Shown here in pieces: positions 15,187 through 24,123 of a stretch of DNA of 64,000 bases. Location of the stretch: the NCBI GenBank assembly GCA_000716465.1, contig JNWL01000009.1, positions 87,653-151,652 of the forward strand, in the 5' to 3' direction. The notes under the pieces were generated by a model. It ran no database searches. It was not told where the DNA came from and worked only from the letters and a program-made list of their open reading frames with translations. The stretch is from Streptomyces bikiniensis (lineage in GTDB: Bacteria; Actinomycetota; Actinomycetes; Streptomycetales; Streptomycetaceae). The number at the start of each line of letters is the position of its first letter. Position 1 is the stretch's first letter. The translations under genes and the position numbers were made by a program.

Positions 15187-16746
15187 ATGTCGGAACAACA
15201 CACACCCGAACGGCACACACCCGAACGGCACGCACCCCGCACCCCCTCCGGCCCGAGCGCCTGGCTGGGACTCCTCGTCGTGCTCGGCCCCGTCCTGCTG
15301 GTCTCCATGGACGGTTCCATCCTGTACCTGGCGATGCCCCGGGTCAGCCAGGACCTCACCCCCACGGCCGACCAGGCCCTGTGGACCCTGGACGTCTACG
15401 GCTTCGCGGTCGGCTCGCTGCTGATCGCGTTCGGCACCGTCGGTGACCGGTACGGCCGTCTGAAGCTCCTGACGATCGGAGCGACCGTCTTCGGCCTCGC
15501 GTCCGCGGCGTCCGCCTTCGCCCCGAGTCCGGAACTCCTCATCGCGTCCCGCGCGCTGATGGGCGTGGCCGGAGCGACCCTCCTGCCGTCGGCCCTGGCC
15601 GTGCTGAGCGAGCTGTTCACCGACCCGCGGCGCCGGGCGCAGGCCATCGGCGTCTTCGCTGCGGCCTTCGCGGCGGGGTTCGCCATCGGCCCGGTCGTGG
15701 GCGGCTTCCTCCTCGAACGCTTCTGGTGGGGCTCGGTCTTCCTGATCAACCTGCCCGTCATCGCCCTCTTCCTCGTCTTCGCGCCCGTCCTGCTCCGCGA
15801 GGTCGGCACGACCCGCCCCGGCCGCGTGGACGCCCTCAGCGTCGCGGCCTCCTCCATCGGCCTCCTGGCCCTCGTGTACGGCCTCAAGCACGCCGCCGCC
15901 GAAGGACCCTCGCCGCTCTCCGTCCTCGTGGGACCGGGCGGCCTGGTGCTCCTCACCCTGTTCGTGCGCCGGCAGCGGCACCTGGAGCACCCGTTGGTGG
16001 ACTTCTCGCTCTTCCGCGACCGGGTCTTCACCATCGCGATCGTCACGGGCCTGCTGCCCCTGGCGGCCTGGTCGGCGACCGCCTACCTGTCGGGCGTCTA
16101 CCTCCAGTCCGTCCTCGGCCTGCCCGTCCTGCGGGCGGCGCTTCTGGCCCTGCCCGGCGCGGTGGTCCTCATCGTGTCCTGCGTCGTCACACCCCTGGTG
16201 GTCGACCGCGTCGGCAAGCGGGCGATCCTCCTCGTCTGCCACTTCTCCATCGCGGCGGGGCTGCTGTTCCTGCTCCCCACCGCCGTCACCGGCGGGATCG
16301 GCTGGTACGTCGCCTCCACGTCCGTCGCGGGCCTGGGCTACGGCATCTCCTTCAGTGTCGTCGCCGACACCGCGGTCGGCGCCGTCCCGGCCGAGCGGGC
16401 CGGTGCGGCCGGTGCGATCGCCGAGACCGGCAACGAGATCGGCAACGCCCTCGGCATCGCGCTCATCGGCTCCCTCGCCGCGCTCCTCTTCCGGCTCCAG
16501 GGCCCCGGCCTGGCTCCCACGCTCGACGAGACCCTGCAACTCCCCGGCCTCGCGGCCACGGTGGTCACGGACGCGAAGTCGGCCTTCGTCACCGGCCTGC
16601 ACGCCGCCGTGACGGTGGCCGCCTTCCTGCACCTCGTACTCGGACTCCTGGCCCTCCGCTGGCTGCCCGGAACCGGGAAGGAGGAGCGGGCCCGGACCGT
16701 GTTCCCCGGGGAGGGGACGGAGTACGCGAGGAGCGCATCCCGCTGA
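15187..16746 (+). CDS. MFS transporter, DHA2 family (14 TM)
   Basis: 519 residues. The opening has a His-rich repeat (HTPERHTPERHAP), then TM helices; VSMDGSILYLAMPRVSQDL and ALWTLDVYGFAVGSLLIAFGTVGDRYGRL are the typical TM1-TM2 region of drug:H+ antiporters of the 14-spanner (DHA2/QacA) type, with the D-RYGR loop. It would export toxic amphipathic compounds or a secondary metabolite. Controlled most likely by the divergent XRE/MmyB regulator. Confidence 0.88.
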   Translation: MSEQHTPERHTPERHAPRTPSGPSAWLGLLVVLGPVLLVSMDGSILYLAMPRVSQDLTPTADQALWTLDVYGFAVGSLLIAFGTVGDRYGRLKLLTIGATVFGLASAASAFAPSPELLIASRALMGVAGATLLPSALAVLSELFTDPRRRAQAIGVFAAAFAAGFAIGPVVGGFLLERFWWGSVFLINLPVIALFLVFAPVLLREVGTTRPGRVDALSVAASSIGLLALVYGLKHAAAEGPSPLSVLVGPGGLVLLTLFVRRQRHLEHPLVDFSLFRDRVFTIAIVTGLLPLAAWSATAYLSGVYLQSVLGLPVLRAALLALPGAVVLIVSCVVTPLVVDRVGKRAILLVCHFSIAAGLLFLLPTAVTGGIGWYVASTSVAGLGYGISFSVVADTAVGAVPAERAGAAGAIAETGNEIGNALGIALIGSLAALLFRLQGPGLAPTLDETLQLPGLAATVVTDAKSAFVTGLHAAVTVAAFLHLVLGLLALRWLPGTGKEERARTVFPGEGTEYARSASR

Positions 16747-16806
16747 CGGCACGGAGGCAGGCGTCCGGCCCCCTCGGCCCCCGAACGCCCCTCGGGAAGA
16801 AGGAGC

Positions 16807-17406
16807 TCAGGGCCCCGGCGCGGTCAGATAACGCTGGATCGTCGGCGCCAGCCACGCCACGATCTCCGCCCGCGTCAGCTCCACCGCCGGCGGCATGCGC
16901 AGCACGTACCGCGTGAGCGCCAACCCCAGGAGCTGCGACGCCATGAGCGCCGCCCGCGCCGGGACCTGCTCGGGGTCGGGGCACACCTGCCGGGCGGCCG
17001 GCAGCAGTTGGTCCCGCAGGACGCCCTGCATGCGCTCCGCCCCCGCCCGGTTGGTCGCGCCGACCCGCAGCAGGGCGGTGAGGACCTCGTTGTCCTCCCA
17101 CATGTCGAGGAAGTGCTCGACGAGGATCCGCCCCGCCTCCCGCCGGCGGTCCGCCCCGCTCATGTCCGGCAGCCGGAGGTCGACGGCGACGGCCGCCACG
17201 AAGAGGCCCTCCTTGTTGCCGTAGTACCGCATCACCATCGACGGGTCGATGTTCGCGTCCTTGGCGATGGCGCGGATGGTGGCGCGCTCGTAGCCGTCGG
17301 TCGCGAAGCGCTCGCGGGCCGCCGTGAGGATCGCGCCGCGAGTGGCGTCGGAGCGGCGGGGAGTGCCGGAGCCGGGAACCGTGGGGGTGCTGTCGCCGCC
17401 GTTCAT
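16807..17406 (-). CDS. TetR family transcriptional regulator
   Basis: 199 residues from ATG 17406. The HTH is TIRAIAKDANIDPSMVMRYYGNKEGLF (about 40-65), typical TetR. The C-terminal ligand domain ends QRYLTAPGP. Divergent from the FAD monooxygenase with a cluster of CAACG/CGTTGG half sites between, so it probably represses that gene until a ligand, perhaps an aromatic substrate of the enzyme, is bound. Confidence 0.88.
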   Translation of the reverse strand: MNGGDSTPTVPGSGTPRRSDATRGAILTAARERFATDGYERATIRAIAKDANIDPSMVMRYYGNKEGLFVAAVAVDLRLPDMSGADRRREAGRILVEHFLDMWEDNEVLTALLRVGATNRAGAERMQGVLRDQLLPAARQVCPDPEQVPARAALMASQLLGLALTRYVLRMPPAVELTRAEIVAWLAPTIQRYLTAPGP

Positions 17407-17484
17407 GACGACAAGCGTAGGCCGACAAACAGAGGCCCACAACTGTTGGCCCACATCCGTTGACGCCTCTCCGAGCCTTCGGTA

Positions 17485-17518
17485 CGTTGGTCAACGAGCG
17501 TTGGCCAACATTCGTTGG
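17485..17518. promoter_or_regulatory. TetR operator cluster
   Basis: Overlapping palindromes: CGTTG-GT-CAACG (17485-17496), CAACG-AG-CGTTG (17492-17503), GTTGGCCAAC (17500-17509) and CCAAC-ATTC-GTTGG (17505-17518). They lie 44-77 bases before the monooxygenase start. Confidence 0.65.
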
Positions 17519-17561
17519 CGCATGGGCGATGGCAAGCAGGCACCGGCAACAGGAGGCCACC

Positions 17562-19001
17562 ATGGACGGCACCGCCACCCACCGCACCGTGATCGTCGTA
17601 GGCTCCGGCCCGACCGGCCTCCTCCTCGCCGGTGACCTCGCCGCGGCCGGCGTCACCGTGACCCTCGTGGAGAAGCGGCCGCGCGGGATCGGCAATCTCT
17701 CCCGCGCCTTCGGCGTACACGCCCGCACCCTGGAGCAGCTCGACGCGCGCGGCCTCGCCGACGAACTCCTCACCACCGGCGACACCATCACCGGCCTGCG
17801 GCTCTTCCGCCGCCTCTCGCTCGACCTGAGCACACTGCCCTCACGCTTCCCGTTCCTGCTCATCACCCCGCAGTACGAGGTCGAGCGGCTCCTGGAGCGG
17901 CGGGCCCGGCAGGCCGGGGTCGAGTTCGCGTACGAGAGCGAGGTCGTGGGGCTGCGGCAGGACGAGGAGGGGGTCGACCTCGACGTACGCGGCGCGGACG
18001 GGACGGTCGTCACCCGCCGGGCGGCCTACGTCGTGGGCGCCGACGGCCACCGGAGCGCCGTGCGGGAGGCGATCGGCCTGGACTTCCCCGGTTCCTCCGT
18101 CATCAGGTCGCTGATCCTCGCCGATGTCCGGCTGGCCGAGAAGCCCGAGGGAGTCCTCACCGTCGACGGACGCGGCGACGCCTTCGCGATGATCGCCTCC
18201 TTCGGCGACGGCTGGTACCGGATCATGGGCTGGAACCGCCGGAACGAGGTCCCCGACGACACCCCGCTCGCCCTCGACGAGGTCAGGGACATCACCCGCC
18301 GTGCCCTGGGGAGCGACTACGGCATGCACGACGCCCGCTGGCTCTCCCGCTTCCACAGCGACGAGCGCCAGGCACCGCACTACCGGGTCGGGCGGGTCTT
18401 CCTCGCGGGGGACGCCGCGCACATCCACTCCCCGGCCGGCGGACAGGGCATGAACACCGGCCTCCAGGACGCCGCCAACCTGAGCTGGAAACTGGCCATG
18501 ACCGTCCGGGGCCGGGCGCCCGAAGGGCTCCTCGACAGCTACGAGACCGAGCGCCACCCGGTCGGCAGGTCGGTACTGCGCAGCAGCGGCGGACTGGTCC
18601 GGCTGGCCCGCACGCGGAACCCGCTCCTGCGCGCCGCCCGCGCCCTGACCTCGGCGTTCGTCACCATGGCCCCGCCCGTCCAGCGCAAGGCCCTGGGCCG
18701 GATCACCGGAATCGGCTACGCCTACCCGGCCCCCCGCGGCGCCCACCGTCTCACCGGCACCCGCGTCCCCGACGTCGCCCTGAGGGGCGGCCGGCTCCAT
18801 GAGGCATTGCGCGGCGGCCGGTTCGTACTGATCACACCTGGGACGTACGAAGGCCCCGCTGTCCGCGAGGGGCGGCTGACCGTGGAGCGCTGGGCGGGCG
18901 ACCGCCGGACGACCGTCCTGGTACGGCCCGACGGATACGTGGCCTGGGCGGCGGAGGACGCGTCCGCGATCGAGGAGGCGGTGTCCCGACACCTGGGCTG
19001 A
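17562..19001 (+). CDS. FAD-dependent aromatic hydroxylase-type monooxygenase
   Basis: 479 residues; AGGAGG lies 7 bases before the ATG. Motifs of class A flavoprotein hydroxylases: VIVVGSGPTGLLLAGDLA (dinucleotide loop near 10-27), YVVGADGHRSAVREAIG (DG motif) and VFLAGDAAHIHSPAGGQGMN (GD motif near 283). The length and C-terminal thioredoxin-like region fit rifampicin monooxygenase/PgaE-like enzymes, which hydroxylate phenolic or polyketide substrates using NAD(P)H. No polyketide genes are in the window, so a detoxifying role is more likely than a biosynthetic one. Confidence 0.88.
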   Translation: MDGTATHRTVIVVGSGPTGLLLAGDLAAAGVTVTLVEKRPRGIGNLSRAFGVHARTLEQLDARGLADELLTTGDTITGLRLFRRLSLDLSTLPSRFPFLLITPQYEVERLLERRARQAGVEFAYESEVVGLRQDEEGVDLDVRGADGTVVTRRAAYVVGADGHRSAVREAIGLDFPGSSVIRSLILADVRLAEKPEGVLTVDGRGDAFAMIASFGDGWYRIMGWNRRNEVPDDTPLALDEVRDITRRALGSDYGMHDARWLSRFHSDERQAPHYRVGRVFLAGDAAHIHSPAGGQGMNTGLQDAANLSWKLAMTVRGRAPEGLLDSYETERHPVGRSVLRSSGGLVRLARTRNPLLRAARALTSAFVTMAPPVQRKALGRITGIGYAYPAPRGAHRLTGTRVPDVALRGGRLHEALRGGRFVLITPGTYEGPAVREGRLTVERWAGDRRTTVLVRPDGYVAWAAEDASAIEEAVSRHLG

Positions 19002-19063
19002 GCCGTTTCCTTCGAACGGGACGTCGGGGTCGAGCCCGCCAGGACACCCCCGGGGCGACGAAG

Positions 19064-19555
19064 TCACGCGCCGCGCTTGTGGAGCACACCCAGACAGTGC
19101 TGCTCCGGACCGGACACGTGGTCGCCCCGGCGCGGCGGGAAGAACACCGCGCAGACGCCGGCAGGCCGGGTGAGGACGCTGGACTGCTCCCCGAACGTGA
19201 GGAGGTCGTTGACGTCATGACGGCAACCGACCGAGTCGAGGTCGGCGATCAGCTCCTCGCGGAGCACCGTGGACGGGTACGACTCGGAATCCGGCAGGAC
19301 CGGGGGCGGCAGCCTGACCACCGCGCCCGGCGAGAGCCTGATCCACGGTCCGCTCACGCTGTGCCGGGTGACGACCAGCTCCAGACCGCCCCAGGCGTAG
19401 GGGTAACCGTCGACGTCGGGCCCCAGGAGGCGGATGGCGGGATGCGGACGCCCCGGGCCGAGGAGGTCTTCGGCCTCGGACAGCGGCATGCCGCAGTGAA
19501 GGGGCCCGATCCGGCCCGTCCGGGCGAAGTCGACAAGCAGGCTCGTCAAGGTCAC
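19064..19555 (-). CDS. Conserved hypothetical protein (163 aa)
   Basis: 163 residues from GTG 19555. A soluble protein with phrases common in a Streptomyces-specific family of that length: IGPLHCGMPLSEAEDLLG, DGYPYAWGGLELVVTR, LPDSESYPSTVLREELIA, LLTFGEQSSV. The composition and size recall small immunity or anti-toxin like proteins, but no toxin is adjacent. Function unknown. Confidence 0.65.
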   Translation of the reverse strand: MTLTSLLVDFARTGRIGPLHCGMPLSEAEDLLGPGRPHPAIRLLGPDVDGYPYAWGGLELVVTRHSVSGPWIRLSPGAVVRLPPPVLPDSESYPSTVLREELIADLDSVGCRHDVNDLLTFGEQSSVLTRPAGVCAVFFPPRRGDHVSGPEQHCLGVLHKRGA

Positions 19556-19807
19556 GACGGTGACCGTGCCACCTCCGTGCGCCGGCCCTCACCCGGATAT
19601 CGGTCGCGGAGCACCGACCGGCGGAGGCCGCACGGTCAGGCGCGACCGATGAGACGGCCGGACCGGACGCGCGCCTCATCGGCCGACGCGTGACGGCGGT
19701 CGCGGACCGGGACAGGACGCCGACCGACCTCGGGCCGCCCCTCGGCCTTGCCGAACCCCACCAAAAACTCGTCGAGTTCACCCCGGACGGGCCGTACTGT
19801 GACCGGC

Positions 19808-20137
19808 ATGGCCCACGCCAAGACCTCCTACGTCTGCCTGCCCTGCCGGGCCTCCTACAAGCAGCCCTACCGCGGTGACCACGACCGGATCTGCCCGCGC
19901 TGTGCCGAGCCCCTGATCCATGTGGGGTCGGCCTTCGCAACGCCGCGGCGACGCGACACCGCCGCCTGGCGAACCCTGGCTGTACTCCTGAACGCCGGTG
20001 TCCGCTTCCACAAGAGCTGCTGTGGCGGCCCCGGCTACCGTCCCCGCACACTCGGCGAGGTCCGCGAGCGGATCGCGTACGCGCGAAGGACCGGTGAACC
20101 GTTCGCGCGTGCGTTGGTGCGCCAGGAGCTGCCGTAA
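19808..20137 (+). CDS. Zinc-ribbon-like hypothetical protein
   Basis: 109 residues from ATG 19808. Two Cys pairs CLPC (residues 10-13) and CPRC (30-33) form a zinc-ribbon pattern; the C-terminal part has KSCCGGPGYRPRTLGEVRERI. The family is conserved in Streptomyces with no known function. A nucleic-acid or protein interaction role is likely from the ribbon. Confidence 0.75.
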   Translation: MAHAKTSYVCLPCRASYKQPYRGDHDRICPRCAEPLIHVGSAFATPRRRDTAAWRTLAVLLNAGVRFHKSCCGGPGYRPRTLGEVRERIAYARRTGEPFARALVRQELP

Positions 20138-20248
20138 CCCCGGGCACCGTGACCTCGGCCGGCACGCGGGTGACAAGGACCGTGTCCCTTCTGGCCGCGC
20201 TCACCGGATGCGAGCGGTCCTCACCAGCCGTCAGGAAGACGCGCGCGG

Positions 20249-20785
20249 TTACGGACGGGTCGTCCCCGGGAGGCAGGTGACCGCCGGGTTGTACGTGGTG
20301 AACTGGCCCTCGGGGTTCTTCTTCCACAGCCAGAGGTGCAGGGCGTAGTGGACGGGCTGCCCGGGGAAGTTGCCGCGGTGGGGGCCCTTGAAGGGCACCC
20401 CGAACATGCTCGGCCGGTCGTCGTCCGTCTTCGGGTTCTGGTCGCGGTCGTGGACCAGCCACTCCACGCCGACGAGCCGCTTGCCGCCCCTGCCGTCGTC
20501 CTCGTAGAAGAGGGCGGTGGGCTTGGCCGGGTCCGTCGAGTTGTCGTGGGCGTGGTTGAAGTGCGGGTATCCGAGCGCGCCCGTCCCGCCCGCCCGGTCG
20601 AAGACGCAGTACCGATCGGGCTTGTAGCCGGCCCGCACACCGTTCGCATGGTGCTGGTACGGAGCGGTCGCCCGATAGGCGACCGCCTTGTCCGCGGCCG
20701 CCCTGCCGGGCTCGGATCCGGCGGCGGCCGGCCCCACGGCGAGCGCAGTGGCGCCGACCAGGACCAGGGCGAGCGTACGGGCCAT
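20249..20785 (-). CDS. Secreted hypothetical protein
   Basis: 178 residues; ATG 20785 with GAGGAG upstream. A Sec signal peptide (MARTLALVLVGATALAVG) is followed by a compact domain with two Cys (RYCVFDRAG and AVTCLPG), GALGYPHFNHAHDNS, VEWLVHDRDQNPKTDDDRPS and VHYALHLWLWKKNPEG. This is a domain of unknown function found in secreted bacterial proteins. No enzyme motif is recognised. Confidence 0.75.
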   Translation of the reverse strand: MARTLALVLVGATALAVGPAAAGSEPGRAAADKAVAYRATAPYQHHANGVRAGYKPDRYCVFDRAGGTGALGYPHFNHAHDNSTDPAKPTALFYEDDGRGGKRLVGVEWLVHDRDQNPKTDDDRPSMFGVPFKGPHRGNFPGQPVHYALHLWLWKKNPEGQFTTYNPAVTCLPGTTRP

Positions 20786-21040
20786 GTGCGAACTCCTCGA
20801 CGACGGTGGCGCGCGGATGCCCCACCACACCTTCCCCCGCCGGCCCCGCCCCTCCCACGAACGGTCCGGACGGAGGACACCCGACCGGACGATCCCCGGC
20901 CCGCCGGGCGAGGTAGTCGAGCGAGCGGACGTCGACACGGAGATCACCGCAAGACGACCGGCACCGGATCGGGCCACAAGCCGACCGAGCGGCGCGCCGA
21001 TCAGAAGGCGCTGACCGGCGCGGGACGGTGGGACCCGGCG

Positions 21041-21406
21041 ATGAAGACGGACGTCGACGAACGCCGCCGCGAGTTCGGCACCGAGTACGGCACGCACGAC
21101 ACGTACATCGCCGACGTCTTCGCCCCCCCCGCCGAGGACCTCTTCCGGCGGGCGGCCGAGCGCGGCCGGACCGTCGACACGACCGAGCCCGAGTACCCCT
21201 TCGTTCCCGGCGTCTCCCTCGGCTTCACCCGCCGGACCATCCAAGAGGTGCCCCGCACCGCGCAGGGGCTCCCGGTCCGCGTCACCTCTGTCCTGGTCGC
21301 GGGCGAGCACTCCCACGACCGGTGTCCGGGCCGCGACCCGGGCCCGGTCGACGGTGCGCCGGGAGCCTGCGGCGGCGGTCGCCCTCGCGGACGGCGAGCA
21401 CGGTGA
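21041..21406 (+). CDS. Orphan ORF with strong coding bias, probably truncated
   Basis: 121 residues. From 21041 to about 21310 nearly every codon ends in G or C, which marks real coding sequence; after that the third-position bias collapses to the stop at 21404-21406. So the original gene has probably lost its C-terminus through a frameshift. Visible phrases: FGTEYGTHDTYIADVF, EYPFVPGVSLGFTRR. Family not recognised. No signal peptide. Confidence 0.45.
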   Translation: MKTDVDERRREFGTEYGTHDTYIADVFAPPAEDLFRRAAERGRTVDTTEPEYPFVPGVSLGFTRRTIQEVPRTAQGLPVRVTSVLVAGEHSHDRCPGRDPGPVDGAPGACGGGRPRGRRAR

Positions 21407-21847
21407 CCCACCCGGCCGGGGCGTGAGGGAGGCCGGGTGCGGCAGGACGGGAAACCGACCGGGCTCCCGGGCCGGCGGGTCGGACGCCGAACACCTCCCC
21501 CGACGGCACGGGGGCTTCGTGCGTTGCGATCCTCACCCCGACCTGACCGGCGCTCCCGATCGGTGGCCACGCCGGGAACGCCCGGCGAGAGGAGCTTCGG
21601 GATCCGCACCCGGACCTCGGAAGCCGGCGCCTTCGCCTCCTGGACGACCACCTTGCCGATTCCTCCCCCGGAGAGTCGCTGCCACCGGCCGGAGGGGGTA
21701 GGGGCGACGGTGGAAACGACCATCCCTTTCCGGAGAGCGGGACACGATGCGAGAGAAGAACGAGCAGGCCGGCGGGTGCGGCGTCCGCGAAGTGGAAGCG
21801 GTACGGCCGCGCCGTGCCGCCGCCGTCCACGTCGTGACGGTCCTGCG
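21407..21847. other. Gene-poor 440 bp before APC permease
   Basis: Open frames exist on both strands but none has convincing codon use, a start site or a known domain. No riboswitch fold is recognised. A minus-strand stretch around 21600-21740 has some coding look (GKVVVQEAKAPASEVRVR) and may be gene debris. Confidence 0.4.
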
Positions 21848-23191
21848 GTGAGCGCCGGAACGGACAGTGCGTCCCCGTCCGGGCTGCGCCGCACCCTGAC
21901 CACTCCCTTGCTCTACTTCTTCATCCTCGGCGACGTCCTGGGCGCCGGGGTGTACGTGCTGGTGGGGCAGGTCGCCGCCGCGTCCGGGGGCGCGGTGTGG
22001 GTCCCGCTCCTCGTGGCGCTGGTGCTGGCCATGCTGACCGCCGCCTCCTACGCGGAACTGGCGACGAAGTTCCCCCGGGCGGGCGGTGCCTCCCACTACG
22101 CGACCCGGGCTTTCGGCCCGGCGGTGGGGTTCGTCGCCGGATTCTGCATGCTGGCGGCCGGCATCGTCTCGGTCGCCGCGCTCGCCCGTGGCTTCGCCGG
22201 CGACTACCTCGGTGCCTTCGTCACCCTGCCCGTCGCACTGGTCGCCGTGCTCTTCCTCGTCCTGCTGGCCCTGGTCAACGCCCGGGGCATCAAGGAGTCC
22301 ACCCGCGCCAACACCGTCGCCACCCTGGTCGAGGTCGGCGGTCTGGTGGTCGTCGTGGTGCTCGGCGCCGTCCTGCTGCTGCGCGGAGAGGGCGACCCGG
22401 CACGTCTCGTCCAGCTGGGCACGTCCGAGAAGGGCGTGGCGGCGGCCGTGCTGAGCGGATCCGTCCTGGCCTTCTACTCCTTCGTCGGCTTCGAGACCTC
22501 GGTGAACGTCGCCGAGGAGACCCGGGACCCCCGGCGCTCCTACCCCCGCGCCCTGTTCGGCGCGCTCGCCACCGCCGGGGCCGTCTACGTCCTGGTCGGC
22601 GTCGCCGCCTCGGCCGCCGTGCCCACCGATGTCCTCGCCTCTTCCAGCGGCCCCCTCCTGGAGGTCGTCCGCGAAGCCGGCGGCGTCCCCCCGAAGCTGT
22701 TCAGCGCCATCGCCCTGGTCGCCGTCGCCAACGGGGCACTGCTCACGGGCATCATGGCCTCGCGCCTGGCGTACGGGATGGCACGCGACGGGCTGCTGCC
22801 CGGCGTCCTGACCCGGGTGCTGCCCGGCCGCCGCACACCCTGGACCGCGATCGCGGCCACCACCGCTCCCGCCCTGCTGCTGGCCCTGACCGGCAACGTC
22901 GCCACTCTGGCGTCCACCCTGGTGCTGCTGCTCCTGGTGGTCTTCCTGATCGTCAACACGGCCGTTCTCGTGCTGCGCTCCGACCCGGGTGAGCCCGGCC
23001 ATTTCCGTGCACCGACCCTGCTGCCCGTCCTCGGCGCCGCCTCGTGCGTGCTGCTCGCCACCCAGATCGAGGCCGAGGTGTGGCTGCGCGGCTCGGCGGT
23101 CCTCGCCCTGGCGGTGGTCCTCGCCGTGGTCGCGGCCAAGCGGCGCCGCCGCCCGGAGGCGGACGACGTGAAGGCCCGGACGACCGGGTGA
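21848..23191 (+). CDS. APC-family amino acid permease
   Basis: 447 residues from GTG 21848. About 12 TM helices. The first helix LLYFFILGDVLGAGVYVLVGQVAAASGG matches TM1 of the amino acid-polyamine-organocation superfamily, with the unwound GAG motif; later ASYAELATKFPRAGGASHY and YSFVGFETSVNVAEETRDP are family hallmarks. It imports an amino acid or related cation. Upstream ribosome site is weak. The next locus downstream is a decayed response regulator. Confidence 0.87.
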   Translation: MSAGTDSASPSGLRRTLTTPLLYFFILGDVLGAGVYVLVGQVAAASGGAVWVPLLVALVLAMLTAASYAELATKFPRAGGASHYATRAFGPAVGFVAGFCMLAAGIVSVAALARGFAGDYLGAFVTLPVALVAVLFLVLLALVNARGIKESTRANTVATLVEVGGLVVVVVLGAVLLLRGEGDPARLVQLGTSEKGVAAAVLSGSVLAFYSFVGFETSVNVAEETRDPRRSYPRALFGALATAGAVYVLVGVAASAAVPTDVLASSSGPLLEVVREAGGVPPKLFSAIALVAVANGALLTGIMASRLAYGMARDGLLPGVLTRVLPGRRTPWTAIAATTAPALLLALTGNVATLASTLVLLLLVVFLIVNTAVLVLRSDPGEPGHFRAPTLLPVLGAASCVLLATQIEAEVWLRGSAVLALAVVLAVVAAKRRRRPEADDVKARTTG

Positions 23192-23225
23192 GGACACGAG
23201 AGGTCCGGCGCCCGCGTCACCACCC

Positions 23226-23430
23226 GTGACGGTCCTGCTCGTCGAGGACGACGGGCTGATCCGGCGGTCCGTCGCGACGGTCCGGAACGTCACGACCACC
23301 GCGTGCTCGTCGCCGCCCACGGGCTGACCGGGCTCGAACTCCTCCGAGAGGGGCGGCACGACCTGCTGCTGGACGCGATGCCGCTCGACGTGATGCCGCC
23401 GGACCCGGAGGGGACGCCCCGGGTGCGGCG
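23226..23430 (+). pseudogene. Decayed response-regulator receiver domain
   Basis: A GTG begins VTVLLVEDDGLIRRSVATV, the first strand and helix of a response-regulator receiver with its acidic pair, but the frame stops after 33 residues. In a second frame the text picks up as RVLVAAHGLTGLELLREGRHDLLLDAMPLD, matching helix 2 to the phosphoryl-Asp strand (usually LLLLDVMLPD). So a frameshift and several substitutions have killed the gene. No kinase is left nearby. Confidence 0.6.
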
Positions 23431-23629
23431 CGGCCCGGGACGCGGGCGCCTCCAGGACGGTGCCTCCCGCGGAAAGAGAGGCGACGCCCACGGGGCGACC
23501 GGTGGCCGCGTGATCGACGGGACGAGGGACCGACGAGCGGCTCACGACACACGGGTACGGACGCGGATCCGGCCAAACGGCCCTCACTTTCTGGGCTCTT
23601 TCCCGGCCGACACGTGCGGTTGACCCCGC

Positions 23630-23700
23630 GTGCGACTTTACTCGCCTATGGTTTTCTTGACCATTGATTGGGCATCTCTTTGTCTGATCCATAGGTGTGA
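23630..23700 (+). promoter_or_regulatory. AT-rich patch, promoter-like
   Basis: About half A+T against a background above 70% G+C. Holds two TTGACC boxes (near 23630 and 23657) and an inverted CCTATGG (23645-23651) and CCATAGG (23689-23695). Probably a promoter region, perhaps for the small ORF or carbonic anhydrase downstream. Confidence 0.35.
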
Positions 23701-23720
23701 GCCTGCCGGAAGGGAAGAAC

Positions 23721-24044
23721 GTGCTGCGAGCCACGACGACCCGGAGCACATCGGCGTTCCGTGCCGTCCCGTCGCCCGCGTCCCCGTTCCTCGCCGTCGC
23801 GGCTTCCCTCACGCACGCCCACGCCCCTGGTCACCCCGCCGTCGGCAGCCGAGCCGGGACCACCCCGTCCGGTCCGGCGCCGCACGGCGGGACCTCGACG
23901 CTTCCGGCCCGTCGTTCGTCGGAGATCCCGAACGGAGGACGGGTGACCGGACCCGGCCACGCCGCACCCGGCGCCGTGCACGTCCGCGCGTCGAGCAGAT
24001 CCGGGGCCCCCTACGAGGCCCCACTCCGGATGTTCCGCCGCTGA
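23721..24044 (+). CDS. Doubtful small ORF (107 aa)
   Basis: GTG start with GGAAGG a few bases upstream, following the AT-rich patch. The N-terminus has a weak signal-like stretch (SPFLAVAASL) but composition is Ser/Pro/Arg-rich and third-position bias is poor. Either a degenerated secreted protein or part of the 5' leader of the carbonic anhydrase gene. Confidence 0.25.
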   Translation: MLRATTTRSTSAFRAVPSPASPFLAVAASLTHAHAPGHPAVGSRAGTTPSGPAPHGGTSTLPARRSSEIPNGGRVTGPGHAAPGAVHVRASSRSGAPYEAPLRMFRR

Positions 24045-24123
24045 CCGGGCGGAACGGCCCCCCACATCTCCGTCATGCAAGCCCGACGTGCCGTCACGGC
24101 GCGCCAGGAGGAATCACCACACC

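Noticed and set aside
15046..16752. 568-codon minus-strand frame
   Set aside because: Antisense of the MFS pump; no motifs and unnatural Gln/Glu/Arg/Gly content.
21640..21760. Riboswitch before the APC permease
   Set aside because: No known amino-acid or nucleotide riboswitch core could be drawn.
21533..23812. 759-codon minus-strand frame
   Set aside because: Antisense of the APC permease.
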